A DNA stretch of 64,000 nucleotides from Vanilla planifolia (Eukaryota; Streptophyta; Magnoliopsida; Asparagales; Orchidaceae). Below, piece after piece: positions 25,101 to 38,640 of this stretch (position 1 is the stretch's first letter; each line of letters starts with the position of its first letter). Location of the stretch: positions 167,501 to 231,500 of the forward strand of contig JAIUJO010000497.1 in the NCBI GenBank assembly GCA_023846275.1. The letters run 5' to 3'. A program made the position numbers and the translations under genes. The notes beneath the pieces are model-generated. The model worked only from the letters and a program-made list of their open reading frames with translations, had not been told where the DNA came from and made no database searches.

Positions 25101-28100
25101 CTACTCAATTTTAGTCTACCCTCTCTTTTCCTAACCTAGCTTCACTTTACTCCAATCTACACCACCCTACTTTTCTCTACTCAGCTCTGCTCACCCTTAC
25201 TCTATTTTACTCTGTTGTACTCTACTCTTCTTTGCCCTGCTCTACTCTACTTTGCTATACTCTGCTCTACTTTGTTGTACATTACTCTACTTTAGCCTAG
25301 CCTAGCCTAGCCTAGCATTACCTAACTTTGCTCTACTCTACTCTACTCTACTCTAGCCTAGCGTAACCTTGCCTAGCCTCGTCTAACATAGCCTAACCTT
25401 GCATTACTCTACTATACACTACTCTGCTCTGCTCTGCACTACTCCACCTTACACTACTCTACTCGACACTAGTGTACTCTACTCTACTCTATTCTAACCT
25501 AGCATAACTTATCCTAACATAACCAAGCTCTACTATACTCTACTCTACTTTAACAAAGCTTACCCTGACCAAACTCTACTTTTCTCTACTATGCTCTATT
25601 ATATTCTACTCAGCTCTACTCTGCCTTGCTCTGTTCTACTCTACTCTACTCTATTCTACTCTACTCTACTCTGCTCTTCTCTAACCTAGTTGGGCCTAAC
25701 TTAGCTTAGCTTAGCTTAACCTAGCCCTACTCTACTCTACTCTACACTGCTCTACTAATCCACTCTACTCTAGCCTAGCATAGCCTATTCTTCTCTACTC
25801 TACTCTACTCTCCTATGTTATGCTCTACTCTACTCTACTCTACTCCAATCTACTTCGCTCTGCTCTACACTACTCTACTATACTATTATTTACTCTACTC
25901 ATCTCTCCTGCACTCTTCTCTTCTCTACTCTACTCTACTTTACTCTACTCTACTCCACTCTAGCCTAACTTAGCCTAGTCTAACCTAACTCAACTCTAAA
26001 ACTTACTCTAGCCTACTGTAGCCTGGCCTACTTGTGCTAGCCTACTCTATCCTAGACTAGCCTAACCTAGCTCTACTCTACTCTACTCTACTCTACTATG
26101 GTCTACTATACTCTACTCTACTCTACTATACTTTACTCAATTTTACTCTACTCTACTCTATTCTAGTCTACTCTACTCTATTGTAACCTTTCTTGGCCTA
26201 GCCTAAGCTAGCCTCGCTTAGCCTAACCTAACTCTACTCTTCTCTACTCTGTTCTGCTCTCCTCTATTCTACTTTGCAGTACTCTACTCTATTTTACTCT
26301 ACCCTAATCTATTTTACTCTACTCTACTTTACTCTTCTCAACTCTATTCTATCTACTCAACTCTAACTTTTTCGAGGCTAGCCTAGACTAACCTAGCTCT
26401 ACTCTACTCTACTCTACTCTTTTGGACTGCACTTTACTCTATCCTAACTTAGCATTACCAAGCTCTACTCTGCTCTCCCCTTCTTTTTTCTCCTCTGCTT
26501 TGCTCTATTCTGCTCTACTCTACTCTTTTCTGCTCTACTTTTCTCTGCTCTGCTCTGCTCTACTCCATGCACCTCAGCTCTGCTCTACTCTACTCAACTC
26601 TTCTCAGCTCTACTCCACTCTGGTCTTCTCACCTCTACTCTGTTCTACTTTGCTCTAAACTCTCCTCTGCGACACTCTACTCTTCTCTGCTCTTCTCTAA
26701 TCTACTCTGCTCTTCTATAGTCTAGCTTAGCCTAGCCTAACTTAGCTCTATTCAAAACTGCCATACTCAACTCTGCTCTACTATAGTTTAACCAAACCTA
26801 GCCTAGCCTAGACTAACTGAGCCTAACCGAGCTCTACTCCACTATACACTACTATATCCTACCCTACTCTACTCTACTCTACTTTTCTCTAATATAGTCT
26901 AATCTAGCCTAATCTAGATATACTTTACTCTACTCTAGGCTAGTCTTGCCTAACCTTGCCAAGCCTAGCCTCGCCTAACCTTGCTCTTATATGCTCTACT
27001 TTGCTCTGCTCTACTCTACTCTACTATGCTCTGCTATACTCTAGTTTGCTTTACTTTTATCTACTCTGCTAGGTTCTCCTCTCCTCTACTCTACTCTACT
27101 CTACTATATTTTACTCTAATCTACTTACTCGACTCTACTCTCGCATCTTCTAACCTAGCCTAACCTAGCTTTGCTATGCTAGGCTCTACTCTACTATGCT
27201 CTGCTTTGCTCTACTCTTCTCTACTCTACTTTGCTCTACTCTTTTATACCCTCCTCTACTCTACTCTACTCTACTCTACTATACTCTATTCGAGCCTAGC
27301 CTAACCTAACTCTACTCTACTTTACTCTACTCTACTTTACTCTACTCAACTCTTGTCTAGCCTAGCCTAGCCTAACCTAACCTAACTCAACTCTACATTA
27401 CTCATCTATACACTACTCTACTCTACTCCACTCTAGCCTAGCCTAACTTAACCTAACCTAGCCTAACATAACCTAGGTCTAGTCTACTCTACTCTAACTT
27501 TGCCAAGCCTAGCCTAATGTTGCATAGCCTAACCTAGCTCTTCTCTATGCTATTCTACTCTGCTCTATTTTACTTTACTCTATTCTTCATTGTTCTACTT
27601 TGCTCTTATACTCTACTCTGCTCTACTTTGCTCTACTATGTTCTGCTCTCCTCTCCTCTACTCTACTTTAGTTTGCTCTGTTTTACTCTACTCTACTTTA
27701 CTCTACTCTATTCTACTCTACTCTACTCAATTATACCCTACTCTACTCTACTCTTGGCTAGCCAAGCCTAACCTAGCTCTACTCTACACTATTCTACTCT
27801 AGCCAAGCCTTGCCTAGCCTAGCCTAGCCTAACCTTGCTCTACTCCACTCTACTCTACTCTACTCCACTATAGAATAGCTTAACCTAGCCTAGCTCTACT
27901 CTGTTCTACTCTTCTCTATTCTCATCCACTCTACTCCAGCCCATCTTAGCCTAACCTAGCCCTATGCTGCTCTACTTGACTCTACTTTGTTATGTACTCT
28001 AGCCTAGCTTATCTTAGCCAAGCCTAACATAGCTCTACTCTACTCTACTCTAGCCTAGCCCAGCCTAGCCTACCATAGCCTACCCTAGTTTAGTATAGCC

Positions 28101-29150
28101 TAATTTAGCTCCACTCTACTCCAATCTACTCTACTCTATTTTACTTTACTTAGCTCTACTCTACTCCACTCTAACCTAGCCTAGCTTAGCCTAACATAAC
28201 CTAGCCTAGCTTAACCTAGCTAGATTACTTAGCTCTACTCTTCTCTGGTCCATTCTACTTTGCTCCCCTCTGATCTACTCTACTCTATTCAACTTTGCTC
28301 TGCTCTATTCTTCTCTGCTCTTCTATACTCTATGCTACTTTACTCTACTCTACTCTAGTCCATTTTAATTTAGCCTAGCCTAGTTGAGCCGAGCCAAACC
28401 TAACTGTACTTTATTCTACTCTACTCTACTCTACTCCACTCAACATAACTCTTGCCTAACATAGCCCAACCTAGCCAACCCTAGCCTACCCTATCCAAGC
28501 CTAGCCTAGTCTAACTTAGCTTTACTCTAATTCACTCTATTATACTCTACTTTAACTTAGCATAGCCTAACCTATCCTAACCTAGCTCTACTCTACTCTA
28601 CTCTACTCCATTTTACTCTACTCTACTCTAGCTTAGCTTAGCTTAGCCTAGATTAGCCAAGCCTAACGTATCTCTCCTCTACTCTACTCTATTATGCTGT
28701 GCTCTACTCTACTCTTTACTTTTCTCTACTCTGCTTTTCTCTCCTTTACTCTACTATGCTCTTCTCAACTCTACTCTATCATCTCTGCTTTGCTCTGCTC
28801 TACTCTGCTCTACTCTACTCTATTCTACTCAACTCTACTTAGCTCTACTCTCGTCTCCTCTTGTCTTCTATACTCTACTCTAGTCTACTATACTCTACTC
28901 TACTTTATTCTACTTTACTATTCTCTACTATACTCAACTCTACTCTACTCTATTCTACTCTACTTTACTCTACTACACTATACATTAGCCTCGCCTAATC
29001 TAGTTATACTCTACTCAACTCTACTCTACTCAAGGCTAACCTTGCCTAGTATAACCATCCCTAGCCTAGCCTAGCCTAACCTATCTCTACTCTACTCTGC
29101 CCTACTCTACACTACTTTTCTTTATCCTTACCTAGCTTAGCCTAGCCTAC
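19101..29150 (+). repeat. Pentamer array, central-left segment
   Basis: Ordinary alternating CTCTA and RCCTA blocks. Long CTCTG-rich or CTCTA-only tracts lie near 20511-20759, 21249-21380, 23160-23340, 24903-25120, 26422-26700, 26981-27160, 27547-27770 and 28694-28980. A GTACTCTAG join after a CTCTG-rich tract, like that in the 3.2-kb unit, is seen at 22508 and 27994. A TCCTC cluster lies at 20891-20948. There is no foreign insertion and no gene. Confidence 0.8.
20891..20948 (+). repeat. TCCTC sub-cluster
   Basis: Two TCCTC runs are separated by an irregular TACTCCCTGCTACTACAC stretch. It follows a CTCTG-rich tract, the usual context of these clusters. Confidence 0.75.
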
Positions 29151-29261
29151 CCTAGCCTAACCTAGCTCGACTCTGCTCTACTCTACTCTACACTGCTATA
29201 CTTTGCTCTGCACTACTCCTCTCTACATTAGTCTACTCTACATTATGCTCTACTCAGCTCT

Positions 29262-29290
29262 ACTCTCCTCTCCTCCCCTCTCCTCTCCTC
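29262..29290 (+). repeat. Short TCCTC sub-cluster
   Basis: About five TCCTC units including a CCCC variant, inside a CTCTA/CTCAA tract that continues as nearly pure CTCTA to about 29397. Confidence 0.65.
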
Positions 29291-32200
29291 TACTCTATTA
29301 TACTCTACTCTACTCTACTCTACTCTACTCTACTATACTCTACTCTACTCAACTCTACTCCACTCCACTCTACTCCACTCAACTCTACTCTACTCTAGCC
29401 TAGCCTAAGTTTATCTAGCTTTGCTTTACTCTACTCTACTCTACTCTACTCTACCCTAACCTAGCTTAACCAAGCTCTACTCTACTATACTTTACTTTAC
29501 TATAGCTTAGCCTAGCCTAGAAGAGCCTAGCCTTTCCTAACCAAGCTTTACTATACTCTACTATTCTATGCTTTGCTCTACTATGCTCCTCTCTACTCTA
29601 CTCTACACTACTCTATTCTACTCTGCTCAATCTACTTAACTCTATTATGAACTCTAGCTTAGCCTAGCCTTTCCTAACCTAACATAGCTCTACTCTGCTC
29701 TACTCTCTCCCTCTACTCTACTCTACTCTAGCTTAGCTTAGCCTATCCAACCATAGCCTAGCCTAGCCTAGCATAGCCTAGCCTAACCTAGCTCTACTCT
29801 GCTCTACTCTACTCTAATCTACTATACTATACTCCATTCTACTATACCATACAATACTCTTCTCTGACTAAGCCTAACCTAACCTAGCCTAATAAAGCTC
29901 TTCTATACTCTACTCTAGCCTAGCCTTGCTTAGCCTTATTTTGCATAACCAAGCTATCCTCTGCTCTATTGTGCTTTGCTCTACTATGCTTTACTCTACT
30001 CGGCTTAGCTCTATTTTACTCTACTCCACCCTACTTGAGCATAGCCTTGCCTAACCTAGCTTTACTCTACTCTACTCTACTCTGCTCCTCTAAACTCTTC
30101 TATACTCTACTTTACTCTAGCTTAGCCTAGCCTAACCTAGCCTGGCCTAACCTTGCCTGGCATAGCCTAACCGAGATTCGCTTTACTTAACTCTACTATA
30201 ATCTACTCTACTCTTCTCTACTCCATTCTACTCTAACCTAGCCTAGCCTAATCTAGCTCTACTAACCTCTACACTACTCCACTCTACTCTAGCCTAGCTT
30301 AGCCTAGCATGCCTAAGCCTACTGTAGCCTAACTAGCTCTACTCTTCTATCCTTTACCCTACTCTACTCCAGCCTAACCAAGCCTTGCCTAGCCTATCCT
30401 AGCATAACCTAGCTCTACTCTATTCTATTATGCTCTGCTCTTCTCTACTCTACTATGCTCTTCTCTTTATTACTCTACTCTACTCTTTTGCTCCACTCTA
30501 CTCTACTCTGCTTTCCTCTCCTTTCCTCATCTCTACATTACTTTGCTCTGCTCTACTCTACTCAACTCTACTCTACTCTACTCTAGTCTACTCTACTCTA
30601 CTCTACTCTAGCCAAGCCTAGCCTAACCTAGCCTTGCCTTACCTAACTTAGACTAACCTAGCTTGACTCTACTCTACTATTTTAAAGTTTACACAACTCT
30701 AGTCTAGCCTAGCCTAGCCTATCCTTGCCTAACCTCGCTATACTCTACTATACTCTACTCAACTCTACTCCACTCTACACTACTCTACTCTATTTTACTT
30801 TACTCTAATCTAACATAGCCTAGCATAACTTAACCAAGCTCTACTCTACTATACTCTACTATACTCTACTCCACACTACTCTATGCTAGCCTAGCCGTGC
30901 CTAGCCTGGCCTAGTCCTGTCTAGCCTAGCCTCACTAAGCTCTACTCTACTATACTCAGTTCGTTTATGCTATGCTCTACTCTACACTTCTCTACTATAC
31001 TCTACTCTACTCTACTCTATTATACTCTGCTCTACTCTACTCTTTTCTACTTTGTACTCTAGCCTAACCTAGCTTAGCATAGCCTAACCTAGCTCTACCC
31101 TATTCTATTATACTTATCTCTACTCTACTTTATTCTACTCTATTGTACTCTAGCCTAGCCTAGCCTAGCTTTGCTTAGCTTATCCTAGCTCTACTCTACT
31201 TTGCTATACTCTACTCTACTCTACTCTAGACTAGCTTAGCCTAGCCTAGCCAAACCTAGCCTTGCCAAGCCTTGCCTAGCTAAGCCTAACCTAGCTCTGC
31301 TCTATTCTACTCTACTCTACTCTATTCTACTCTTCTTTACTCTACTCTACACTACTCTAATCTACTCTATTCTACTCTACTCTATCTTACTCTACTTTAC
31401 TCTACTTTAACCAAGCCTAACCTAGCCAAGCCCAACCCAGCCAAATCTATGCTGCTCTTCTCTGCTATGCTTTACTATACTCTGCTTCTCCACTCTACTC
31501 TGCTCTACTCTACTATACTCCATCAGAGCCTAGGCTAGCCTAACCTAGCTCTACTTTACTTTACACTATTCTACTCTACTCTACTCTACTATACTTTAGC
31601 TTAGCAAGACATACCCTAGCTTAGCATAGCCTAACGATGGCATATATTACTCTATTCTACTATACTCTACTTTACTCTTCTCTAACCTCGCCTAGCCTTG
31701 CCAAACCTAGTATAGCCTAACTTAGCTTTATTGTTCTCAAGTTTGCCTCGCCTATCTTTGCTCTACTAAACTCTACTCTATTCTAACCAAGCCTTGCCTA
31801 GCTTAGCCTAGCCTACCCTAGCTTAACCTAGCCAAACCTAACCTTACTCTGCTCTACTCTACTCTACTCTACTCTAGTCTACTTTACTCAACTTTAGCCT
31901 AGCCTTTCTTAGCCTCACCTAGCTTAGCCTATCCTAGCTTGGTCTGTCCTAGCTCTACTCTACTTTGTTTTACTCTACTATGCTTTGCTATGCTCTGCTT
32001 TGCTATTCTCTACTCTACTCCATGCTACTCTACCTTATCCACTCTGCTTAACTCTGCTCTGCTCCGTACTCTAGCCTAGCCTCGCTTAGCTAACCCTAAC
32101 CTATCTCTATTATACACTACTCTACTCTACTCTTGCCTAGCCCAGCCTAGCTTACAATAGCCTTACCTAGCCTAGCCTAACTTATCGTAGCCTAACATTG

Positions 32201-35131
32201 CTCTACTCTACTTTAATCTACTCTACTCTAATCTACTATGCTCTGCTCTACTCTACTTGGCTCAGCCCTACTTTACTCTATCATAGCATAGCTTAGCCAA
32301 GCCGAACATAGCCTAGTCTAACCCAGCCTAGCCTAACTTAGCTCTACTCTTCTCTACTCTTCTCTACTCTACTTCGCTCTGCTTTGCTCTTCTCTACTTT
32401 ATCCTACTTCGCTCTTCTCTTCTCTATCCTACTCTACTCTATTCTACTCTACTTTACTCTGCTCTACTCTACTCTACTCTACTCTACTCTACTCTAACTT
32501 AACCTAACTTATCCTCGTCTAGCTTAAACTAGATTACCCTAATCTAGCTCTACTCTGCTCTGCTCTACTCTGCTCTGCTCTACTCTACTCTACTCCACTC
32601 TTTTTTGCTCTCTCTACTCTGCTTTTCTCTTCTCTTCTCTACTCTACTCAGCCCTTCTCTACTCTACTTTAGTCTACTCCACTCTTCTCTTGCCTAGCCT
32701 GGCCTTGCCCCTCTAACCTAGCCTAACCTAGCCAAACCTTACTATACTAAACTCTACTTTACTCCTCTCTTGCCTAGCCTAGCCAAGCCTAACCTTGCTT
32801 TGCTATGCTCTACTCTGGTCTGCTCTGCTCCACTCTACTCTACTCTTCTCTCCTCAGTTCTACCTATTTCAACTTTACTCTACTATGCTCTACTTTGCTC
32901 TGCTCTACTCTGTTCTTCTCTACTCTACTCTACTCTAGCCAAGCTTATCCTAGTCTAACTTAGTTTAGCCTAACCTTGCTTTACCCCACTCTACTCTACT
33001 CTGTACTACTATAATCAACATTACTAAAATCTAGCCTAGCTTAGCCTACTCTACCCTAGCCTTGCCAAAACTAGCTCAATTCTACTTTACTCCACTCTTC
33101 TCTACTCTAATCCACTCAACTATACTATACTCTCCAATACTCTACTCTAACTTAGCCTCGCCTAGCATAACCTAGCTCTACTCTACTAAACTCTACCATA
33201 CTCTACTCGACTCTAATATACTCTACTCTTGCCTAGCCAAGTTTAGCCTCCCCTAACAAAACCTAACCTAGCTTTGCTTTGCTCTGCTCTGCTCTTCTTT
33301 ACTCTGCTATACTTTGCTATGCACTACTCTACTCTACTCTTCTCTACTCTTTTCTACTCTACTACACTATGGCCTAGCCGAGCCTAACATTGCTCTACTC
33401 TACTCTACTCTACTCTACTCGATAATTCTTTGCTCTAGCCTAGCCTACCTTACCCTAGCCTACCCTAGTCGAACCTAGCCTAACCTTGTGTAACTCTACT
33501 CTACTATAGCCTAGCCTAGTGCAGCCTAGCTAGCCAAACCTGGCATAGCCTCGCCTAGCCTACCCTAACCTACACTATCTCTATTCTACTCTAATATACT
33601 CTACTCTTCTCTACTATACTCTACTCTACTCTAACCTAACATAACCTAGCCTAGGATAACTTAGCTCTACTCTACTCTAACCTAGACTAACTTTGCTCTT
33701 CTCCACTCTGCTATGCTCCTCTATGCTCTGCTCTACTCTACTTTGCTCTGCTTAGCTCTGCTCTACTCTACTCTACTCTACTCTGATCTACTCTGATCTA
33801 CTCTGCTCTACTCTACTCCACACTAGCCTAGTTTAGCTTAGCCTAACCTAACCTAACCTAACTAAGCACTACTCTACCCTACTCTTCTCTTCTCTTGTCT
33901 TGCCTAGCCTAACCATGCTCTGCTCTACTCTGCTCTATGGTACTCTATTTTGCTTTGAACAGCTCAACTCAACTCTGCTCTACTCCACTCTCCTCTGCTC
34001 TACTCTACACTGCTCCACTCTACTCTCCTTTAAAGCACTCTACCCTAGCCAAGCCTAGGCTATCCTAACCTAGCTCTACTCTATTCTACTCAAATAAAGC
34101 CTAGCCTAACCTAGCCTAACTTAGCTCTACTCTACTCTGCTCTACTTTACTCTACTATGGTATGCTTTTCCCAACTCTGCTATGCTCTACTCTACTTTTG
34201 CAAAGCACAACCCAGGTTAGCTTGGCCTAGCCAAACCTAGCCTAGACTAACCAAACCTAACTCTACTCTGCTCTACTCAACTGTACACTACTCTACTCAG
34301 GCCTAGCTTAACCTACCCTAGCCTAACCAAAGCTAGCCTATCCTAGCCAAACCAAACCTAACTCAACTCTACTCCACTCTATTCTAGCCTAGCCTAAAGT
34401 AACTTAGCCCTACTCTTCTCTACCCAACTTTATTATTATACTCTACTCTACTCTACTCAACTCTATTCTAATCTACTCTAGCCTACTCTCCTCTAACCAA
34501 GGCTCGACTACCATAATATAGCTCTACTCAGCTCGACTCTACTCTACTCAACTAAGCTCTACTTTGCTCTACTCATCTCTACTCTTCTCTGCTCTGCTTT
34601 AATATTCTCTTCTCTTCTCTACTCTACTATGTTTTGCTCTGTTCAAAGTAACTCTACTCTACTCTACTCTATTATAGCCTCTCCTAGCCTAGCCTATCCA
34701 AATCTAACCAAGCTCTACTCTACTCTACTTTACTCAACACTACTCTACTCTCGCCTAGCTTAGCCTAGTGTAGCCTAGTCTAACCTAGATCTACACTACT
34801 CTAGTTTACCCAACTCTTCTCTTTTATACTCTACTCTACTCTTCTCTAACCTAGTATAACCTAGCTTAACCTAACCTTGCTCTACTCTACTCTACTCTAC
34901 TCTAGCCTAGCTTAGCCTAGCCTTGTATAGCCTCACCTAGCTTAGCCTAACCTAACTCCAGCTAGCTCAGCTCTGCACTGCTATGCTCTACTTTGCTCAT
35001 TTCTACTTTACTCATCTGTACTCTACTCTACTCCATTGTACTTTAGCCTAGCCTTGCCTAACCTAACTCTACTCTACTCAACCTTACTCTAGCCTAGCAT
35101 AGCCTAGCCTAACCGAACAAAGCTCTACTCA

Positions 35132-35220
35132 ACTCTACTCTACTCTACTTTACTTTACTATACCCTACTCCACTCTACTCTACTCTACTTTACTTTACTA
35201 TACCCTACTCCACTCTACTC
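35132..35220 (+). repeat. Perfect 40-bp tandem duplication
   Basis: The blocks 35141-35180 and 35181-35220 are identical base for base. The identity extends 9 bases to the left (35132-35140 matches 35172-35180). The unit is eight pentamers including TTTAC, TATAC and CCCTA-type variants, so the identity is not just repetition of one pentamer. This looks like a very recent slippage or unequal-exchange event. Confidence 0.9.
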
Positions 35221-38200
35221 TAACATAACCTAACCTAGTTATACTCCCCCCAACTCTACTCTACTCTAGCCTGACCTAGCCTAACATAGCCTAGCCTAGC
35301 CTAACCTTACTCTACTCTGTTATAATCTGCTTTGCTCTGCTCTGCTCTACTATACTCAACTCTATGCTACTCTACTCACCTCTATTTTGCTCTACCCTTA
35401 TCTACTCTACTCTACTCTACTCCACTATACTCTACTCTACTCTACTCTAGCCTAGCCTAACTTTACCAAGCTTTAATATAATATATTCTTCATTATGCCA
35501 CTCTACACTACTCTTTTATACTCTAGCCTAGCTTAGCCTAGCCAATCCTGGCCTAGCCTACACTGACCTAACTCTACTCTGCTCTACTTTGCTCTACTCT
35601 ACTCTATTATATTATACTTTTCTCTACTCTACTCTACTCTGTAACAACCTAGCCTAGCCTACCCTTGCCTAGCCTATCATAGCTCTACTCTTCTCTACTC
35701 TACTCTAGCCAACCCTAATACATCTTAGCCTAGCCTAGCCTAACCTAGCTCTACTCTACTCTATTCTACTCTGCTCTTCTCTACTCTACTCTACTCTACT
35801 CTGCTCCACTCTGCTCTATTCTACTCTACGAAATTTTGCTGTAACCTAGCTTAGCCTAGAATAGCTTAACATAGCTCTACTCTACTCTACTCTACTCTAG
35901 CCTAGCCTAACCTAGCTTAGCCTAACCTAACCTAACCTTGCTCTGCACAGCTGTACTCTCCTCTGCTCCACTCCACTCTATTCTACTCTACTGAACTCTA
36001 TTCTACTCTACTCTAACCTAGCCTAGCCAAAATCAGCTCTACTCTACTCTATCCAAGCCTAGCCTGACCTAGCTCTACTCTACTCTGCTCTGCTCGGCTC
36101 TACTCTACTCTATTATACTCTACTCTACTGTACTGTACTCTAGCCTAGTTTAGCTTAGCCTAGTCTAGCCTAGCCTAGCAAGCCCTATTATACTTTACTC
36201 TACTCCACTCTACTTTACTCTACTCTACTCCACTCTACTTTGCTCTAACCTAGCCTAGCTTATTATAGCTCTACTCTACTATACTCTACTGTGCTATGCT
36301 CTTCTCTACTCTACTCTGCTCTGCTCTACTCTACTTAACTCTACTATGCTCTGTCCTGCTCTGTTATACTCTGTTATGCTCTACTCCAGTCTACTGTATT
36401 GTACTCCACTCTACTTTAGCCTAGCCTAGCGTAGCCTAACCTATCCTTGCTCTTCTCTCCTCTACTCTCCTCTACTCTACTCTTCTCTACTCTACTCTAC
36501 TCGACTCTAGCCTAGCCTATCCTAACCTAGTTTAACCAACCTTGCTCTACTCTACTCTACATTGTTCTTCTTTGCTCAGCTCTGCTTTGCTTTACTAAGC
36601 TTTGTTTTACTCCACTTTGCTCTGCTCTACTCTTCATTGCTCTACTTTACTCTACTTTAGCCATGCCTAGCCTAGCCTAACCTAACCTAGCCAACCTCTA
36701 CTCAACTCAACTCTACTCTTGTCTACTATAGCCTAGCCTGGCCTCGCCTAGCCTTGCTGAAGCTCGCTCTACTCTACTTCACTCTACTCTATTTTACTCT
36801 ACTCTACTCTTCTCTAATTTACTCTACTATACTCTAACCTATCCTAACTTACCCTAACCTAGCTCTACTTTACACTGCTCTACTCTTTCTGGCTCTACTC
36901 TGCTCTGTTATACTCTTCTCTATTCTGCTCTACGCTACTCTATTGTTCTCAACATTGCTTTACTCTAATCTACTCTACTCTACTCTAGCCTAGCTTAGCT
37001 TCGCTTAACTTAGCCTAACCAAGCTTTATTCTACTCTACTCTAGCCTACCCTAGCTTAGCCTAGCCTAGCCTAGCTTAACCTAGCTCTACACCACATTAC
37101 TCAACTCAACTCTACTCTACCCTACTCTAACCTAGCCTCGCCTAACCTACCTTTGCCTAGCTTAGGCTAACCTAACTCTACTTAGCTTTACCCTGTACTG
37201 CTCTACTTTACTTTGCTCTCCTCTACTCTAACCTAGCCACGCCTAACCTGGCCTTGCTCTACTCTACTCTACCCTAACCTAGGCTAGCCTAGCCTTGCCT
37301 ACCCAAACCTAGCTCTATTCTACTCTACTCTACATTACTCTACTCTACTCCACTCTACTCTACTCTACTCTAGCCTAGCTTAGCCCAACCTAGCTCTCCT
37401 CTACTCTATTTTTCTCTACTCAACTTTGCTCTTCTTTGCTCTACTCTACTCCACTTTACTTTGCTCTACTCTACTCCACTCTACCTACTCAAGTCAAACC
37501 TATGCTAGCCTAACCAAGCTATATTCTACTTTACCCTACTCAACTCAATTCTTCTCTACCCTAGCATAACCTAGTCTTGCCTATCCTAGCTTAGCCCAAC
37601 CTAACCTAATTCTACTCTACTCTGCTTTACTCTACTCTACTCTAACCTAACCTTGCCTCATCTAACCTAACTTAACTCTGTTCTCCTCTGCTCCACTTTA
37701 TTCTACTCTATTCTACTCTCTCTTATTTTCTTTATTCTATTGTGCTCTACTCTACTCTACTCTGCTCTACTTTTCTCTACTCTCCTCTGCATTGCTTTGC
37801 TCTGCTATACTCTGCTTTGCTTTACTCTACTCCACTCTACTCAGCATTCCTCTACTCTTCTTTGCTCTACTCTACTCTACTCTACTACACTCTTCTCTAC
37901 TCTACTCTAATCTAGCCTAGTTGAACGTTGCCAAGCTTAGCCTAGCCTAAAAAAGCTCTGCTTTACTCTACTCTACTCTGTAATACTCTGTTATGCTTTA
38001 CTCTTCTCTGTACTACTCTGCTTTGTTCTACTCTACTCTACTCTACTCTAATCTTTCGTAACTGAGCCTAGCCTAGCCTAACTTAACCTAGCTATACTCT
38101 TCTTTAATTTACTCTACTCTACTCAACTCTAACCTAGACTAACATAGCCTAGCCTAACTTAGCTCTCGTCTATTTTTACTCTACTTTACTCCAATCTACT

Positions 38201-38640
38201 CCAATATACTCTACTATACTCTACTAAACTTTGACTTAGCCTAGCCTAACCTAACCTAAGAAAGCTCTACTCTACTTCACTCTACTATACTGTATTCAAC
38301 TCTACTCAAACCTAGCCTTACCTAGCTTAACTTTGCTCTGCTTTGCTTTATTCTACTATGCTCTACTCTACTCTACTTTGCTCTCCTCTACTCTACTCCA
38401 TTCTACTCTACTCTAATCTTCTCTACACTACTCTACATAACTCTAGCATTACCTAGCTCAAATATACTCTTATCTACTCTACTCTACTCTAGTATACTCT
38501 AGCCTTGCTTAGCCCTACCTAGCCTAGCCTAACCTAGATTTTCTCCACTATACTCTACTCTAGTCTACTTTGCTTTACTTTTCTTTACTCTGCTCTACTC
38601 TCCTCTACTCGATTATGGTATTGTTTACTCTGCTCTGGTA

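Larger units (their letters stand above)
29151..38640 (+). repeat. Pentamer array, central-right segment
   Basis: Ordinary alternation. Tract-to-block joins resembling the 3.2-kb unit (GTACTCTAG or GAACTCTAG after a CTCTG-rich tract, then RCCTA, CTCTA and RCCTA blocks) occur at 29649, 31064 and 32066. They may be pieces of related higher-order units. A TCCTC cluster lies at 29262-29290 and a perfect 40-bp tandem duplication at 35132-35220. A slightly irregular AT-rich patch (TAATATAATATATT) lies near 35475. There is no gene. Confidence 0.8.
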
